A DNA stretch of 64,000 nt from Gammaproteobacteria bacterium (GCA_013286495.1 JABDFQ010000004.1:34230-98229), one strand, 5' to 3'. Numbered from the stretch's first letter, positions 28,542 to 38,399 are shown. Numbers and translations are program-made. Notes: a model not told the origin generated them from the letters alone.

Positions 28542-29410
28542 CCGCTTATTGCCTGAATTCAAATGACGAACAACTATTGCAGCTTGCGCTGGTGGAAGAT
28601 CTCGGTATTGCATATGAAGATATAACCAGTGATTTGTTATTTAGCGATTCGGGCAATAAAAACTATCAGGCGAAAATTATTTCCAAACATCCTGCGCCGA
28701 TTATTTTTTCCGGCGCAGCGATTGTCAAACCATTGCTGAATAAATTAAGTCATGATCATGAATGTCATTTTCATATTCAGGATGGTGAGTGGTGCGCGCC
28801 TAGCGATACCTTGTTAAGCATAATTGCGCCTGCGCGAGTGATGTTAAAAGCCGAGCGTACCCTGCTTAATTTTTTACAACGTTTATCTGGCATTGCTACG
28901 GTAACGCGGCAATATGTTGATGCAGTCAGGCATACTTCAGCCAAAATTCTGGATACACGCAAGACAACGCCTGGCTTACGTCGTCTTGAAAAATATGCTG
29001 TGCAATGTGGTGGTGGCGTCAATCATCGCATGGGATTGTATGATGCGTTGATGATCAAGGATACGCATACTGATTTTTTAGGCGGTATTGAACATTCATT
29101 ATCACAGTTGCCCGATGATATTACGCAACACTATCCAGTAATTGTTGAAGTGCGTAATAGAAATGAATTAAACATTGTTCTCAAAAATGGATTACATAAA
29201 ACAACACGTGTTTTGCTGGACAACATGAATCTGACAGAGCTTGCTGCCTGTGTGGCGCTTTGCGAATCGCGCATTGCAACAGAAGCATCTGGCAATATTA
29301 ATCTGGATAATGTGAGTGAAGTTGCAGCGTGTGGTGTGGATTTTATTTCGATTGGCCGTTTGACGCATTCAATATTCAGTGCAGATTTATCCATGCAGTG
29401 TGATTTGTAA
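28538..29410 (+). CDS. nadC: Nicotinate-nucleotide pyrophosphorylase (quinolinate phosphoribosyltransferase)
   Basis: 290 residues. Family motifs are visible: LVEDLGIAYEDITSDLLF at the N-terminus, AERTLLNFLQRLSGIAT, DTRKTTPGLRRLEKYAVQCGGG, NHRMGLYDALMIKDTH and the C-terminal SGNINLDNV...GVDFISIGRLTHS. It converts quinolinate plus PRPP to nicotinate mononucleotide in de novo NAD synthesis. nadA follows 21 bp downstream. Confidence 0.95.
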   Translation: MTAYCLNSNDEQLLQLALVEDLGIAYEDITSDLLFSDSGNKNYQAKIISKHPAPIIFSGAAIVKPLLNKLSHDHECHFHIQDGEWCAPSDTLLSIIAPARVMLKAERTLLNFLQRLSGIATVTRQYVDAVRHTSAKILDTRKTTPGLRRLEKYAVQCGGGVNHRMGLYDALMIKDTHTDFLGGIEHSLSQLPDDITQHYPVIVEVRNRNELNIVLKNGLHKTTRVLLDNMNLTELAACVALCESRIATEASGNINLDNVSEVAACGVDFISIGRLTHSIFSADLSMQCDL

Positions 29411-29431
29411 TAAATATAAGGTTTAAAAAAC

Positions 29432-30769
29432 ATGTCTCATTCTTATTTCACGCCACCATCCACTTCGCATTTCATTCCTGCAGTGATGAATATCTGTCAG
29501 GATGATTATCCCATGGACTGGTATCAAAAAGAATTCTTGCCTTATGCAGAGGAATATCAGGCATTACCTGATCGTGATATTTTGACAACACTCATGTGGA
29601 TGCAGCCTTATATGGAATCTGCCATTAATTATTTTGGCGACTCATTACTACTACTCGCACATTATTACATGGGTGGTGAAATTGTAAAAATGATCAAATA
29701 CTTTGGCGGCACGATTGCAGATTCTTATCAATTAGCATTAATGGCGTATCAGCAACCGCAGAAAAAAATTATCGTCGAATCAGCCGTACATTTTATGGCG
29801 GAATCCATCAGCATACTCGCGCATCCTGATCAACATGTTTATATTACCAATCCAAAATCTGGTTGCACGATGGAAATGTTTGCCAAGGATTTTATGGTAA
29901 AGCCTGCGATTCAGCAGTTAAATGAACGTTATGGTGATAATAACATCATGCCGATTTGCTATATGAATACATCTGGTCGCATCAAGGCGATGACAGGTGC
30001 GCAAGGTGGTGCGGTGTGTACGAGTTCCAATGTAAAAAAAATATTTGCATGGGCATTAAAACAAAATAAAAAAATATTATTTATTCCCGATAGACATATG
30101 GGGGAAAACGTAGCTGCCTGGTTGCAAATTCCGCGGGATAAAATTGCATATTGGCCGGCAGGACAGTCAGGTGCGCAATTTGTTTTGGCGCAGCAAGCAG
30201 CGGATGTTATTTGTCAATTTGATCAGGCCAGCCTGATTTTATTTTCCAGTGAATGCGGTGTGCATGCCTATTATCGTGCAGCCATGGTCGAGCATTGGCG
30301 TGCGCAAGGCTATCATGTGCTGGTGCATCCAGAATGTCGTCATGAAGTAGTGTCAGTTGCAGATGGTTGTGGTTCGACAGCTTATTTATGGGATTTTGTA
30401 ACAGCAGATCGTGCGGGTACTGCGAAGTATGCGATTGGTACGGAAAATCATTTTGTTAAAAACTTGCGTGAAGAGTGTCGTGATAAAAATATCAGTGTAG
30501 TGAATTTAAGTGATATACCAGAATATCAATTCAATAAAAAAGGATGCGGTTGCGCCACCATGTCGCGCAATGATCCACCGCATTTGGTTGCCGTGCTGGA
30601 TTTACTGCGATTGGGAAAAATTCCAGAATTTAATCTGGTAAAACCCGGTGATGTGGTGGATGAATTCATTGGCAAGCGAGAACGATTAGATGCAGAAGGC
30701 CAGCGATGGATAATTGATAATGCTCGTCGTGCAATGGAGAATATGATCCGCATTACGGAGAGTGGGTGA
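29432..30769 (+). CDS. nadA: Quinolinate synthase, long form
   Basis: 445 residues, clearly longer than the usual 300-370 of NadA. Core motifs remain: LLLAHYYMGGEIVKM, GTIADSYQLALMA, VHFMAESISIL, NTSGRIKAMTGAQGG, CTSSNVKKI, FIPDRHMGENVA, VHPECRHEV, GSTAYLWDFV and a Cys-rich GCGCATMSRNDPPHL near residue 370. Cys candidates for the [4Fe-4S] cluster are in SGCTMEMF, HPECRHE and the GCGC region. It condenses iminoaspartate with dihydroxyacetone phosphate. The extra length is in an N-terminal region of about 70 residues and a C-terminal extension. Confidence 0.92.
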   Translation: MSHSYFTPPSTSHFIPAVMNICQDDYPMDWYQKEFLPYAEEYQALPDRDILTTLMWMQPYMESAINYFGDSLLLLAHYYMGGEIVKMIKYFGGTIADSYQLALMAYQQPQKKIIVESAVHFMAESISILAHPDQHVYITNPKSGCTMEMFAKDFMVKPAIQQLNERYGDNNIMPICYMNTSGRIKAMTGAQGGAVCTSSNVKKIFAWALKQNKKILFIPDRHMGENVAAWLQIPRDKIAYWPAGQSGAQFVLAQQAADVICQFDQASLILFSSECGVHAYYRAAMVEHWRAQGYHVLVHPECRHEVVSVADGCGSTAYLWDFVTADRAGTAKYAIGTENHFVKNLREECRDKNISVVNLSDIPEYQFNKKGCGCATMSRNDPPHLVAVLDLLRLGKIPEFNLVKPGDVVDEFIGKRERLDAEGQRWIIDNARRAMENMIRITESG

Positions 30770-30776
30770 TGGGTGG

Positions 30777-30812
30777 AATGGTTGTTGGGATGGAATGGTT
30801 GTTGGGATGGAG
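30777..30812 (+). repeat. Short G-rich tandem repeat after nadA
   Basis: Two copies of about 18 bp, GATGGAATGGTTGTTGGG type, immediately after the nadA stop and merging into the TG-rich outer arm of the long palindrome. Confidence 0.6.
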
Positions 30813-30813
30813 T

Positions 30814-31138
30814 GGGTGTGTGCAAGTAGTGGTGTGTGTAGGGTGTTTGCAAACAGGTGTGTCATCCCGGAAAATACGCCGCCACTGTCTTGGTTCAGTT
30901 AGCTGCTGTTGTTCGGCGTATTTATCCGGGACCCAGTCTTTTTACGATAGCGAGAGTTTTTAATTTTAAATAGAAGAATCTCTCATTACCGCAAAAGACT
31001 GGGTCCCGGATAAATACGCCGAACAACAGCAGCTAACTGAACCAAGACAGTGGCGGCGTATTTTCCGGGATGACACACCTGTTTGCAAACGCACCTACAC
31101 ACCTGCTACACACACACTACTACTTGCACACACACCCG
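30814..31138. repeat. Long palindromic element, family C, copy 1
   Basis: Perfect inner arms of 98 bp (30845-30942 and 30993-31090) around a loop of about 50 nt; TG-rich outer arms extend the symmetry to 30814 and 31138 with a 10-nt indel. The core reads CAGGTGTGTCATCCCGG, then AAAATACGCCGCCACTGTCT and GGTTCAGTTAGCTGCTG. No protein is encoded. The related copy 2 lies at 51537-51844. It fills the 371-bp gap between convergent nadA and the F-box-like gene, ending 2 bp before the stop of the latter. Confidence 0.95.
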
Positions 31139-31140
31139 CA

Positions 31141-32145
31141 TCACATCCTCACGCTTCCATAACCACTCTTATCCACCTCATTCAAATTATCATTCTCACT
31201 CGCGACCAACACATTAGTTAATTCTTTTGGAGAATTATCCTCTGCAGCAAAGAATGAAAAAAATGAATTTGCGCTTTTCACAACATTATTTTTTTTATAT
31301 CGAGCTTTTAAAATATAATACAGTGTGTAAAGAAAAACTAACGGTATCCCTTCAGCAAACAATGTTCCCAATGCACATGCAGCTTTATTTCCCCACTCGG
31401 TTTGATTCAACTCATTTTTTGGAGAAGGCAGGAGAAGCGCACACAATATTGGTGGTGTCCAACCATAAGTGGCTAGCAGTATTGCACCCAAAACAAACAA
31501 GAAATATTCTTTAAGCGATTTTTCTGTAGTGATAAGTTTATCTATACTTAAAGCATTTTTTCGTTCAACCTCAAAAACATCTTCTCCCATTTCCCTGGGA
31601 AGATTGGCATTTAGCTTAATCCATTCCTGGAATAATTTATTTTTCTTCAATTCAGAATAGAATTTATTAATTGTTAATTTATCCGTACAAATCACAAATT
31701 GATCTTTATAAAAAAGAAATTCATTCAGCGGCATGGCATCGATATTTTTTTTAAACTCCTTCGAAACTGCCCTGAATAAAAATCGCTGATACCAATCAAA
31801 GTTTGCCAGGATATGCTTCAGGATATCGGATACATCAATATCTTCCCGTGAAAAAAATAATTGTTTCTCGGGAGACAAATCGCAGCGTGTTTTTTTCCAT
31901 TTTTTGATCTCCTGCTTTGCATTGATTGCGTTCGTTTTAGCTTCGTTGATCTCACCTAGCTGATCTTTCATTTTTTTTAACATCGCTTTCAATTGCTTTT
32001 CTTCCTCATTTTCACTACCTTCCGTGCTCACCGGTTTCAATGCCTTGATACGTTCCTTTATATTTGCCAATTTTACTAATGCAAGAATGGGTTCCTCGAG
32101 TAATTCGGATAATTGTCTGGGAGTAGCGGTTTCAATATGCAACAT
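31141..32145 (-). CDS. F-box-like protein with two C-terminal membrane helices (paralogue of 37255-38355)
   Basis: 334 residues. Order: an N-terminal helical region, a Lys/Glu-rich coiled coil (about 45-85), an F-box-like segment (about 104-150, DVSDILKHILANFDWYQRFL, then FRAVSKEFKKNID), then two hydrophobic helices (about 213-240 and 256-280) and a polar tail ending SGYGSVRM. The ATG follows GAGGA. F-box motifs recruit SKP1-type ubiquitin ligases in eukaryotic cells, and bacterial proteins carrying them are usually secreted effectors. The F-box reading is by eye. The similarity to the 37255 gene is direct: YQR..F...K.F...I and FYKD are aligned in both. Confidence 0.6.
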   Translation of the reverse strand: MLHIETATPRQLSELLEEPILALVKLANIKERIKALKPVSTEGSENEEEKQLKAMLKKMKDQLGEINEAKTNAINAKQEIKKWKKTRCDLSPEKQLFFSREDIDVSDILKHILANFDWYQRFLFRAVSKEFKKNIDAMPLNEFLFYKDQFVICTDKLTINKFYSELKKNKLFQEWIKLNANLPREMGEDVFEVERKNALSIDKLITTEKSLKEYFLFVLGAILLATYGWTPPILCALLLPSPKNELNQTEWGNKAACALGTLFAEGIPLVFLYTLYYILKARYKKNNVVKSANSFFSFFAAEDNSPKELTNVLVASENDNLNEVDKSGYGSVRM

Positions 32146-32238
32146 GATGATTCCTCAGTTCTGACCTTGTTATTTTTAAACAACCAGATAGTAGTAGAGG
32201 AAGTGTTACGGTTGAATGACGGCTGGATTACAATTTTG

Positions 32239-33057
32239 TTAAATTGTTCTAATCATATCCAGCGCAAGTTCGATTAAATTCCTCACCAGCATATTTTCTT
32301 CTTCTGAGCTGGCAAATTCATCCGTCAAAATACTCACTACACCAAGCACCGCTCCGCATAAAACGCGATGTTCTTCGCCTTTACCTTTTTGCATGAGTTG
32401 ATAATTATAAAGTTGTGATTGAATAAATAATGCTGCTGTCTCCATCTCACTCGCGAGTACGCCGCATTGTGTCAGCAAACGAATATATGAATGATTTATC
32501 TCTGCTTGTGGCCCAACACCAAATTCGCGTGCATACAATGAACTTTTGCAATGCACGATGCCGCTATGCGTTTTTTCAGATAATCCCAATTTATTTGCCG
32601 CGAGTTCAAAAGCAGAATTAAATTCCATCGATGAAATGGCCGGCATACCAATGGGAACATAATCAAGCGTCGTATGTTCATCACGCACTGAAGCTTGAGC
32701 ATTCACAATGTCACCAATTTTCACAAAATCTGGTTGCAATGATCCTGCTGTGCCAATACGTAAAAATCGTTTTCCTCCCAGATGAAATAATTCATGCAGA
32801 ATAATTTCCATGCTCGGACATCCCATGCCACTGGAAATGGCAGCGACATCAATGTTTTTTTCACCATGAGTAATTGTGCCGAGATATAAATTATGTCCGC
32901 GTGGATGGGATTTAATGACAAGATTATTAAAATGCTGGGAAATTTCTTTTGCGCGACCATCAGAGCCAGGTAATAAAATATAACGCCCAATGCCACCGTT
33001 GCCAGCTAAATCGTCAACGGTGGCATTAGTGTGACGCAGTAAAATATCCTTATTCAT
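32239..33057 (-). CDS. Nucleoside phosphorylase (uridine/purine phosphorylase family)
   Basis: 272 residues of the PNP/UDP fold. Motifs: [15 protein letters not shown] (phosphate loop), [28 protein letters not shown] and the nucleoside-binding [10 protein letters not shown]. It should cleave nucleosides to base plus (deoxy)ribose 1-phosphate. Uridine phosphorylase-like is most likely, but base specificity cannot be read. Its start overlaps the nrdB stop (ATGA), so it is translationally coupled to ribonucleotide reductase, linking nucleoside salvage with dNTP supply. Confidence 0.85.
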   Translation of the reverse strand: MNKDILLRHTNATVDDLAGNGGIGRYILLPGSDGRAKEISQHFNNLVIKSHPRGHNLYLGTITHGEKNIDVAAISSGMGCPSMEIILHELFHLGGKRFLRIGTAGSLQPDFVKIGDIVNAQASVRDEHTTLDYVPIGMPAISSMEFNSAFELAANKLGLSEKTHSGIVHCKSSLYAREFGVGPQAEINHSYIRLLTQCGVLASEMETAALFIQSQLYNYQLMQKGKGEEHRVLCGAVLGVVSILTDEFASSEEENMLVRNLIELALDMIRTI

Positions 33058-34139
33058 TCCTCATCCCAGCTCAATGCACCGCCAGTCTGATATTCAATCA
33101 CGCGTGTTTCAAAAAAGTTTTTTTCCTTTTTAAGATCCATGATTTCACTCATCCATGGAAATGGATTGGTCACACCAGGGAATTGCTGCGTCAAACCAAT
33201 TTGTGCGCAACGTCGATTGGCAATGAATTGCAAATATTCCTTGAACATTTCTGCATTCAATCCAAGAATACCGCGCGGCATGGTATCGATCGCATAAGCG
33301 TATTCCAGCTCAACACCTTCATGAATCATTTGTATGGCTTCCTGCTTGAATTCTTCTGTCCACAAGTGCGGATTTTCAATCTTGATCTGATTAATCACAT
33401 CAATACCAAAATTCAAATGCATGGATTCATCACGCAAAATATACTGGAATTGCTCAGCCGTTCCCGTCATTTTATTACGTCTACCCATACATAATACTTG
33501 CGTAAATCCAACATAGAAAAATATGCCTTCGAATATGACATAAAATGCAATCAGGTCACGTAATAAACGCTGATCATTTTCATGTGTACCAGTATGGAAG
33601 GTTGGATCGCTCAGGCTCTGTGTATATTTCAGTGACCATGCTGCTTTACGCGCAACAGATGGAACTTCGCGATACATATTAAAAACTTCCGCTTCATCCA
33701 TGCCAAGACTTTCAATTATATATTGATAACCATGTGTATGTAGCGCTTCTTCAAATGCCTGACGCAACAAATATTGTCTGCATTCTGGATTGGTAATATG
33801 TCGATAAACAGCTAATACAAGATTGTTGGCAACGAGAGAATCAGCAGTAGAAAAAAAGCCAAGATTACGCATGATAATCAGACGTTCATCTTCCGTTAAA
33901 CCATTCGGATCTTTCCATAATGCAACGTCTGCTGCCATATTAATTTCATTTGGCATCCAGTGATTGGCGCATGCATGCAAATATTTTTCCCATGCCCAAT
34001 GATATTTGAATGGCACAAGTTGATTTAAATCAGCGCGACAATTAATGATTTTCTTGTCATCCACCATCACACGTGCAGCGCCCATTTCAATTGCTTCAAG
34101 ACCGGTTACACCATTTTGTTTAATTGCTGTGTTTTCCAT
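33054..34139 (-). CDS. nrdB: Ribonucleotide reductase class I, radical-bearing beta subunit
   Basis: 361 residues, remarkably like the chlamydial R2 protein in segments such as [23 protein letters not shown] and [12 protein letters not shown]. Metal ligands: D100, E131, H134, then E in FEGIFFY and E and H in [10 protein letters not shown]. Where Chlamydia has Phe (no tyrosyl radical, Mn/Fe cofactor), this protein has Y138 in EALHTHGY, and D100 replaces the chlamydial Glu. A conventional tyrosyl-radical enzyme is therefore expected. It lies 9 bp after nrdA. Confidence 0.95.
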   Translation of the reverse strand: MENTAIKQNGVTGLEAIEMGAARVMVDDKKIINCRADLNQLVPFKYHWAWEKYLHACANHWMPNEINMAADVALWKDPNGLTEDERLIIMRNLGFFSTADSLVANNLVLAVYRHITNPECRQYLLRQAFEEALHTHGYQYIIESLGMDEAEVFNMYREVPSVARKAAWSLKYTQSLSDPTFHTGTHENDQRLLRDLIAFYVIFEGIFFYVGFTQVLCMGRRNKMTGTAEQFQYILRDESMHLNFGIDVINQIKIENPHLWTEEFKQEAIQMIHEGVELEYAYAIDTMPRGILGLNAEMFKEYLQFIANRRCAQIGLTQQFPGVTNPFPWMSEIMDLKKEKNFFETRVIEYQTGGALSWDEE

Positions 34140-34148
34140 AAAATTCTC

Positions 34149-36959
34149 CTATTGGCAAGCTTCGCAAGTGGGATCAGTGATAAGACAAGCTTTTGGCGCT
34201 GCCGTTACCTCAGTATCAACTTGCACTGCATTTAATGTGCGATTATCAATGGTTGATTTTTCAGTATTGGTTGCACCCATGCTGCGTAAGTAATAACTGG
34301 TTTTTAATCCGCGCAGCCAGGCATGACGATACAGTTGATCGAGTTTTTTACCTGAAGGTTGTGCCATGTATAAGTTCAACGATTGAGCCTGATCAATCCA
34401 TTTCTGACGGCGCGATCCAGCTTCTACCAGCCAGGTAGGATCGACTTCAAAAGCAGTGGCATATATTTTCTTTAATGCATCTGGAATGCGAGTGATCTTC
34501 GCCACACTGCCATCATAATATTTCAAATCATTGACCATGACTTCATCCCACAATCCTTCTTTCTTGAGATCATTGACGAGATAAGGATTAATCACAGTAA
34601 ATTCACCTGATAAATTGGATTTCACAAACAGGTTTTGATAAGTCGGTTCAATCGATTGCGATACACCACAAATATTGGAAATGGTGGCAGTCGGTGCAAT
34701 CGCGAGTACATTGGAATTACGCATGCCGATTGTTCTTGCACGTTCACGCAAACTATCCCAATCCAGTGTCTGTGATTTATTGATTTCAAGATATGCACCA
34801 CGATTGCGTTCAAGAATGGCGAGCGAATCAATCGGCAAAATGCCCTGACTCCATAATGAACCTTCATATGTCGAATATTTACCGCGTTCTTCGGCAAGAT
34901 TAGTGGATGCTTCAATTGCAAAATAACTGATTAATTCCATCGAGCGATCAGCAAATTCCACAGCTTCATCAGAAGAATAAGCTATGCGCATTTTATAAAG
35001 CGCATCCTGAAAGCCCATAATTCCCATGCCTACTGGACGATGTTTCATATTGGAATTTCTGGCTTGCGGAACAGAGTAGTAATTGATATCGATCACATTA
35101 TCCAGCATGCGTAATGCGGTATGAATCGTGCGACGTAATTTTTCCTTATCCAGTCCCGTTTCAGTCATATGAGCGATAAGATTAATACTGCCAAGATTAC
35201 AAACGGCAATTTCTTCACGTGAAGTATTTAATGTGATTTCAGTACAAAGGTTGGAGCTATGTACGACGCCAATATGTTGTTGTGGTGAACGCAGGTTACA
35301 AACATCCTTGAAAGTTATCCAGGGATGACCAGTTTCAAATAACATGGTCAGCATCTTGCGCCACAAGTTGATCGCAGGAATTTTTTTGAAGTTTCTGATC
35401 TCGCCACGCGCTGCTTTTGCTTCATATGCTTCATAGGCTTCCTTGAATGCAATGCCGTAAAGATCATGCAAATCTGGTACTTCATTCGGACTGAATAAAG
35501 TCCATTCCTTGTTTTCAGCCACACGCTGCATGAATAAATCCGGGATCCAGTTGGCGGTATTCATATCATGTGTACGACGACGTTCATCGCCAGTGTTTTT
35601 GCGTAGTTCGAGAAATTCTTCGATGTCCTTGTGCCAGGTTTCAAGATAAGCACAAACTGCACCTTTGCGTTTGCCGCCTTGATTAACAGCAACAGCAGTA
35701 GCATTAGCGACATTCAGGAATGGCACAACACCCAGTGATTTGCCATTGGTTCCCTTGATATGCGCACCCATGGCACGCACATTCGTCCAGTCATTGCCAA
35801 GACCGCCAGCATATTTGGAAAGCAATGCGTTATCCTTGATGGCGCCGTAAATGCCATCGAGATCATCCGGAACGGTGGTGAGAAAACAGCTGGATAATTG
35901 TGATCGTGGTGTGCCTGAATTGAAAAGAGTAGGGGTAGAGCTCATAAAATCGAAAGTGGAAAGTAAATTGTAAAATTCAATCGCACGTTTTTCCCTTTCT
36001 TTTTCCTGTATCGCAAGACCCATGGCAACACGCATGAAAAATATTTGTGGCAATTCAAAGCGCTTTCCATCCCAATGCAGAAAATAACGATCGTATAAAG
36101 TTTGCAAGCCAAGATAGGTAAATAAATTATCGCGTTCTGGTTTGATTGCAGCATGAATCAAATCGAGATCAAATTGTTTCAATACAGGATCCAGTAATTC
36201 CTGTTTGATACCAGTATCGAGATAAGCATTTAAATATTCGCGGGAATAATATGATTTTTCCTGCGTATTTAAAAAGTTCAATGCTTCACTACGTAAATCA
36301 TCCAGCAGCAAACGTGCAGCAACATAAGTGTAATTAGGTTCTTTTTCGATAAGAATACGTGCAGACATGACGAGAGCCTTGTTGACTTCGCGCACCGGTA
36401 CTTTATCAAAGAGATTGCGTTTGACATCTTCAACGATGTGATTGGCGGATACGTTTTCGAGCCCCTTGCACGCTGTTTCAACTTCTTGTTGCAGGATATT
36501 CATATCCAGTGCCTGCACAGTGCCATTTTCCAGCGTCACATGCAGGATGGAAGCTGGTTGTTGTTCTGCTTCGGCCTGTTCCTTGCGGGCGCGACGTCTT
36601 TCTTCGCGATACAGTACATAGGATTTGGCGACTTTATACTCACCTGCGCGCATGAGTTCCAGCTCGACCCTATCCTGAATTTCTTCGATATGAATAATGC
36701 CACTGTCATGTAGGCGTTTTATCAGCATTTCATTAATTTTTTGCGTGAGTGCCTGGACTTTATCATGAATGCGGCTTGAGCCAGCTGCCGTATCTCCTTC
36801 GACAGCCAGAAACGCTTTCGTCATGGCTATGGCGATTTTGTTGGTGTCGAAGGGGGTAACGGTGCCATTACGGCGAATAACCTTAATTTGACCAGGAGCG
36901 GTGTGTATGACTTCAGGATTGAGCGTTGGGTTAACTTGAAATGCTGATTGGTTTTCCAT
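34149..36959 (-). CDS. nrdA: Ribonucleotide reductase class I, catalytic alpha subunit with two ATP-cones
   Basis: 936 residues. Two N-terminal ATP-cone regulatory domains are visible: VIRRNGTVTPFDTNKIAIAM (about 24-43) and ILHVTLENGTVQALDMNIL (about 137-155). The barrel follows with SSCFLTTVPDDLDGIYGAI, NLCTEITLNTS and PTATISNICG. The C-terminus ends ITDPTCEACQ, giving the redox-active CxxC-type pair that is re-reduced by thioredoxin or glutaredoxin. It reduces ribonucleoside diphosphates. Duplicate ATP-cones also occur in the chlamydial enzyme. Confidence 0.96.
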   Translation of the reverse strand: MENQSAFQVNPTLNPEVIHTAPGQIKVIRRNGTVTPFDTNKIAIAMTKAFLAVEGDTAAGSSRIHDKVQALTQKINEMLIKRLHDSGIIHIEEIQDRVELELMRAGEYKVAKSYVLYREERRRARKEQAEAEQQPASILHVTLENGTVQALDMNILQQEVETACKGLENVSANHIVEDVKRNLFDKVPVREVNKALVMSARILIEKEPNYTYVAARLLLDDLRSEALNFLNTQEKSYYSREYLNAYLDTGIKQELLDPVLKQFDLDLIHAAIKPERDNLFTYLGLQTLYDRYFLHWDGKRFELPQIFFMRVAMGLAIQEKEREKRAIEFYNLLSTFDFMSSTPTLFNSGTPRSQLSSCFLTTVPDDLDGIYGAIKDNALLSKYAGGLGNDWTNVRAMGAHIKGTNGKSLGVVPFLNVANATAVAVNQGGKRKGAVCAYLETWHKDIEEFLELRKNTGDERRRTHDMNTANWIPDLFMQRVAENKEWTLFSPNEVPDLHDLYGIAFKEAYEAYEAKAARGEIRNFKKIPAINLWRKMLTMLFETGHPWITFKDVCNLRSPQQHIGVVHSSNLCTEITLNTSREEIAVCNLGSINLIAHMTETGLDKEKLRRTIHTALRMLDNVIDINYYSVPQARNSNMKHRPVGMGIMGFQDALYKMRIAYSSDEAVEFADRSMELISYFAIEASTNLAEERGKYSTYEGSLWSQGILPIDSLAILERNRGAYLEINKSQTLDWDSLRERARTIGMRNSNVLAIAPTATISNICGVSQSIEPTYQNLFVKSNLSGEFTVINPYLVNDLKKEGLWDEVMVNDLKYYDGSVAKITRIPDALKKIYATAFEVDPTWLVEAGSRRQKWIDQAQSLNLYMAQPSGKKLDQLYRHAWLRGLKTSYYLRSMGATNTEKSTIDNRTLNAVQVDTEVTAAPKACLITDPTCEACQ

Positions 36960-37003
36960 GCTTTCTATCTCCGCGATAAGCTTTTACAAAGACCAGAATT
37001 CGT

Positions 37004-37051
37004 GATAGCAGACTTGTGGTGCTGACTGAGCGAAACCACAATATGTAGTTG
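37004..37051 (-). promoter_or_regulatory. Probable NrdR operator (one good box, one degenerate box)
   Basis: CCACAATATGTAGTTG at 37036-37051 matches the NrdR box core (ACACwATATaTwGTGT) well. A weaker partner, GATAGCAGACTTGTGG at 37004-37019, keeps only one half-site. Its centre is exactly 32 bp away, the three-turn spacing typical of paired NrdR boxes. They lie 45-92 bp upstream of nrdA. The rest of the 295-bp gap shows nothing else recognisable. Confidence 0.6.
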
Positions 37052-37254
37052 TTTTTCTGCTTAAGGATTACAAGATAATGTATCGTGAAAGAGATAGCAA
37101 GCAAATAAAAACGGTCGGGATAAATTCGCACAAACGCATTTTGAGGGGTGTTCCAGGAGTTAGCAAAATGCGCAGATTTTGGTAGCTGATTGCGGGTCAT
37201 TCAGTCAGGTGATAAAGTTCGGTTAAATAACTTTTAACGACGAGGATTCTGTTT

Positions 37255-38355
37255 ATGCAGCATCGAGCAATCACAATTGAAGGTCAGAAAGAAGTCGAGG
37301 AAGCCAGTCTGCGCGAATTGGCGCCAGGTTTATTAAAACCCATGATGACTAGTTTGGAGCAGGGGAAAATTATCTGGAGCTCAAATCATGTTTCAGGGGT
37401 TATTGCAAAAAGAATACAAGAAATGAATGATGCGAAATGGAGTGCGTTTAAGCAAATGCAAAAAATTAAAAAGGATTATGGAAAAGAGAAGCCTGTAAAC
37501 AAAAAAGGCACTCAACACTTAAATGAAATACTTCGTCAACCAGGCGTACAGGATTGTCTCAAATTAATCATGCAGGACTTTTCGTTTTACCAGCGTCTGG
37601 ATTTCATGCTGGCTTGCAAACTATTTTTTAATCTCATTAGTGAGATGCACATTGAGGAAAAATTTATTTTTTATAAAGATAAATTAATTTTTTCTCTCGA
37701 TAGATTTGACAAGAAAAACGTGTCGTTAAACGATGTGCGCAAGGAATTAAATAAATTATTCAAACAAAGTGAAAGAAACAAATTCGCGATTGACTATGCA
37801 ATTGCAAATACAAATGTAAGGAAAGAAACAAACATGAAAATTTGCCGGGATTCTTTAACCCTCAGGCAAATATCTCTGGCTGGTTTGGTGATTGGTCTAT
37901 TAGCTGGTTTGGGGATAATTTGTGGGCTATTAAGCACATTTCACAGGATGGATAGTAATACGACAGAAATTTTTGGACAGTATAATGTCACTAATTCAAC
38001 CTCTGAAGCCATTGGCCTCTTATTGCTACCGCTGCCATTGCTGACTATGCCCTTGTTCATTATTGCAATGATATCTATATTTTGGGGAGTAAAGATATGC
38101 ACGGCTTATTCGGATAAAAGAGATGAAATGCTTAAATTTTTAAAAGAATTTGAACCGAAAAAAGTGGATGCAAAACCCAGGGCGATTGAGCTTCAGAATA
38201 AAGCGGATATTGGAAATATTCAGGAAGCTGATAAAAATGAAAAAACCTCATTGGTAAAAAATTATCATAAAAATACCAGCATCCTGTTTGGGGAAAATAA
38301 GGGAACGACAGTCGAGCAACAGGGAAATTCCATGCGGTTATCGTATAGTGGCTAA
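37255..38355 (+). CDS. F-box-like protein with two membrane helices (paralogue of 31141-32145)
   Basis: 366 residues, preceded by GAGGA. It shows the same order as its paralogue: a helical N-terminus (about 1-95), a conserved module (about 97-150: GVQDCLKLIMQDFSFYQRLD, then FFNLI and KFIFYKDKLIFSLD), then two hydrophobic helices (about 206-228 and 252-282) and a polar Lys/Asn-rich tail of about 80 residues. The stretches D.LK.I...F..YQR, K.F...I..M and F.FYKD align directly. There is no signal peptide. A type IV-secreted, host-membrane-inserted protein is plausible but unproven. The two paralogues face opposite ways on either side of the nrd operon. Confidence 0.6.
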   Translation: MQHRAITIEGQKEVEEASLRELAPGLLKPMMTSLEQGKIIWSSNHVSGVIAKRIQEMNDAKWSAFKQMQKIKKDYGKEKPVNKKGTQHLNEILRQPGVQDCLKLIMQDFSFYQRLDFMLACKLFFNLISEMHIEEKFIFYKDKLIFSLDRFDKKNVSLNDVRKELNKLFKQSERNKFAIDYAIANTNVRKETNMKICRDSLTLRQISLAGLVIGLLAGLGIICGLLSTFHRMDSNTTEIFGQYNVTNSTSEAIGLLLLPLPLLTMPLFIIAMISIFWGVKICTAYSDKRDEMLKFLKEFEPKKVDAKPRAIELQNKADIGNIQEADKNEKTSLVKNYHKNTSILFGENKGTTVEQQGNSMRLSYSG

Positions 38356-38370
38356 TCTCCGCATAATCTA

Positions 38371-38399
38371 TTGACAGCACCCATCCCTGCTCATAAAAT
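38371..38399 (+). promoter_or_regulatory. Sigma-70 promoter giving a probable leaderless yceD mRNA
   Basis: TTGACA at 38371-38376, a 17-bp spacer and TAAAAT at 38394-38399. Transcription should begin about 7 bp downstream, at 38406-38407, which is the A of the yceD start codon. No Shine-Dalgarno sequence is present upstream. The TTG at 38371, which could be mistaken for a start codon, is the -35 box. Confidence 0.7.

Noticed and set aside
30766..30963. 65-codon frame after nadA
   Set aside because: It lies within the tandem repeat and palindrome; no known domain.
33054..34139. Class Ic (Mn/Fe, Phe-containing) ribonucleotide reductase
   Set aside because: Overall similarity to Chlamydia suggested it, but D100 and Y138 are present.
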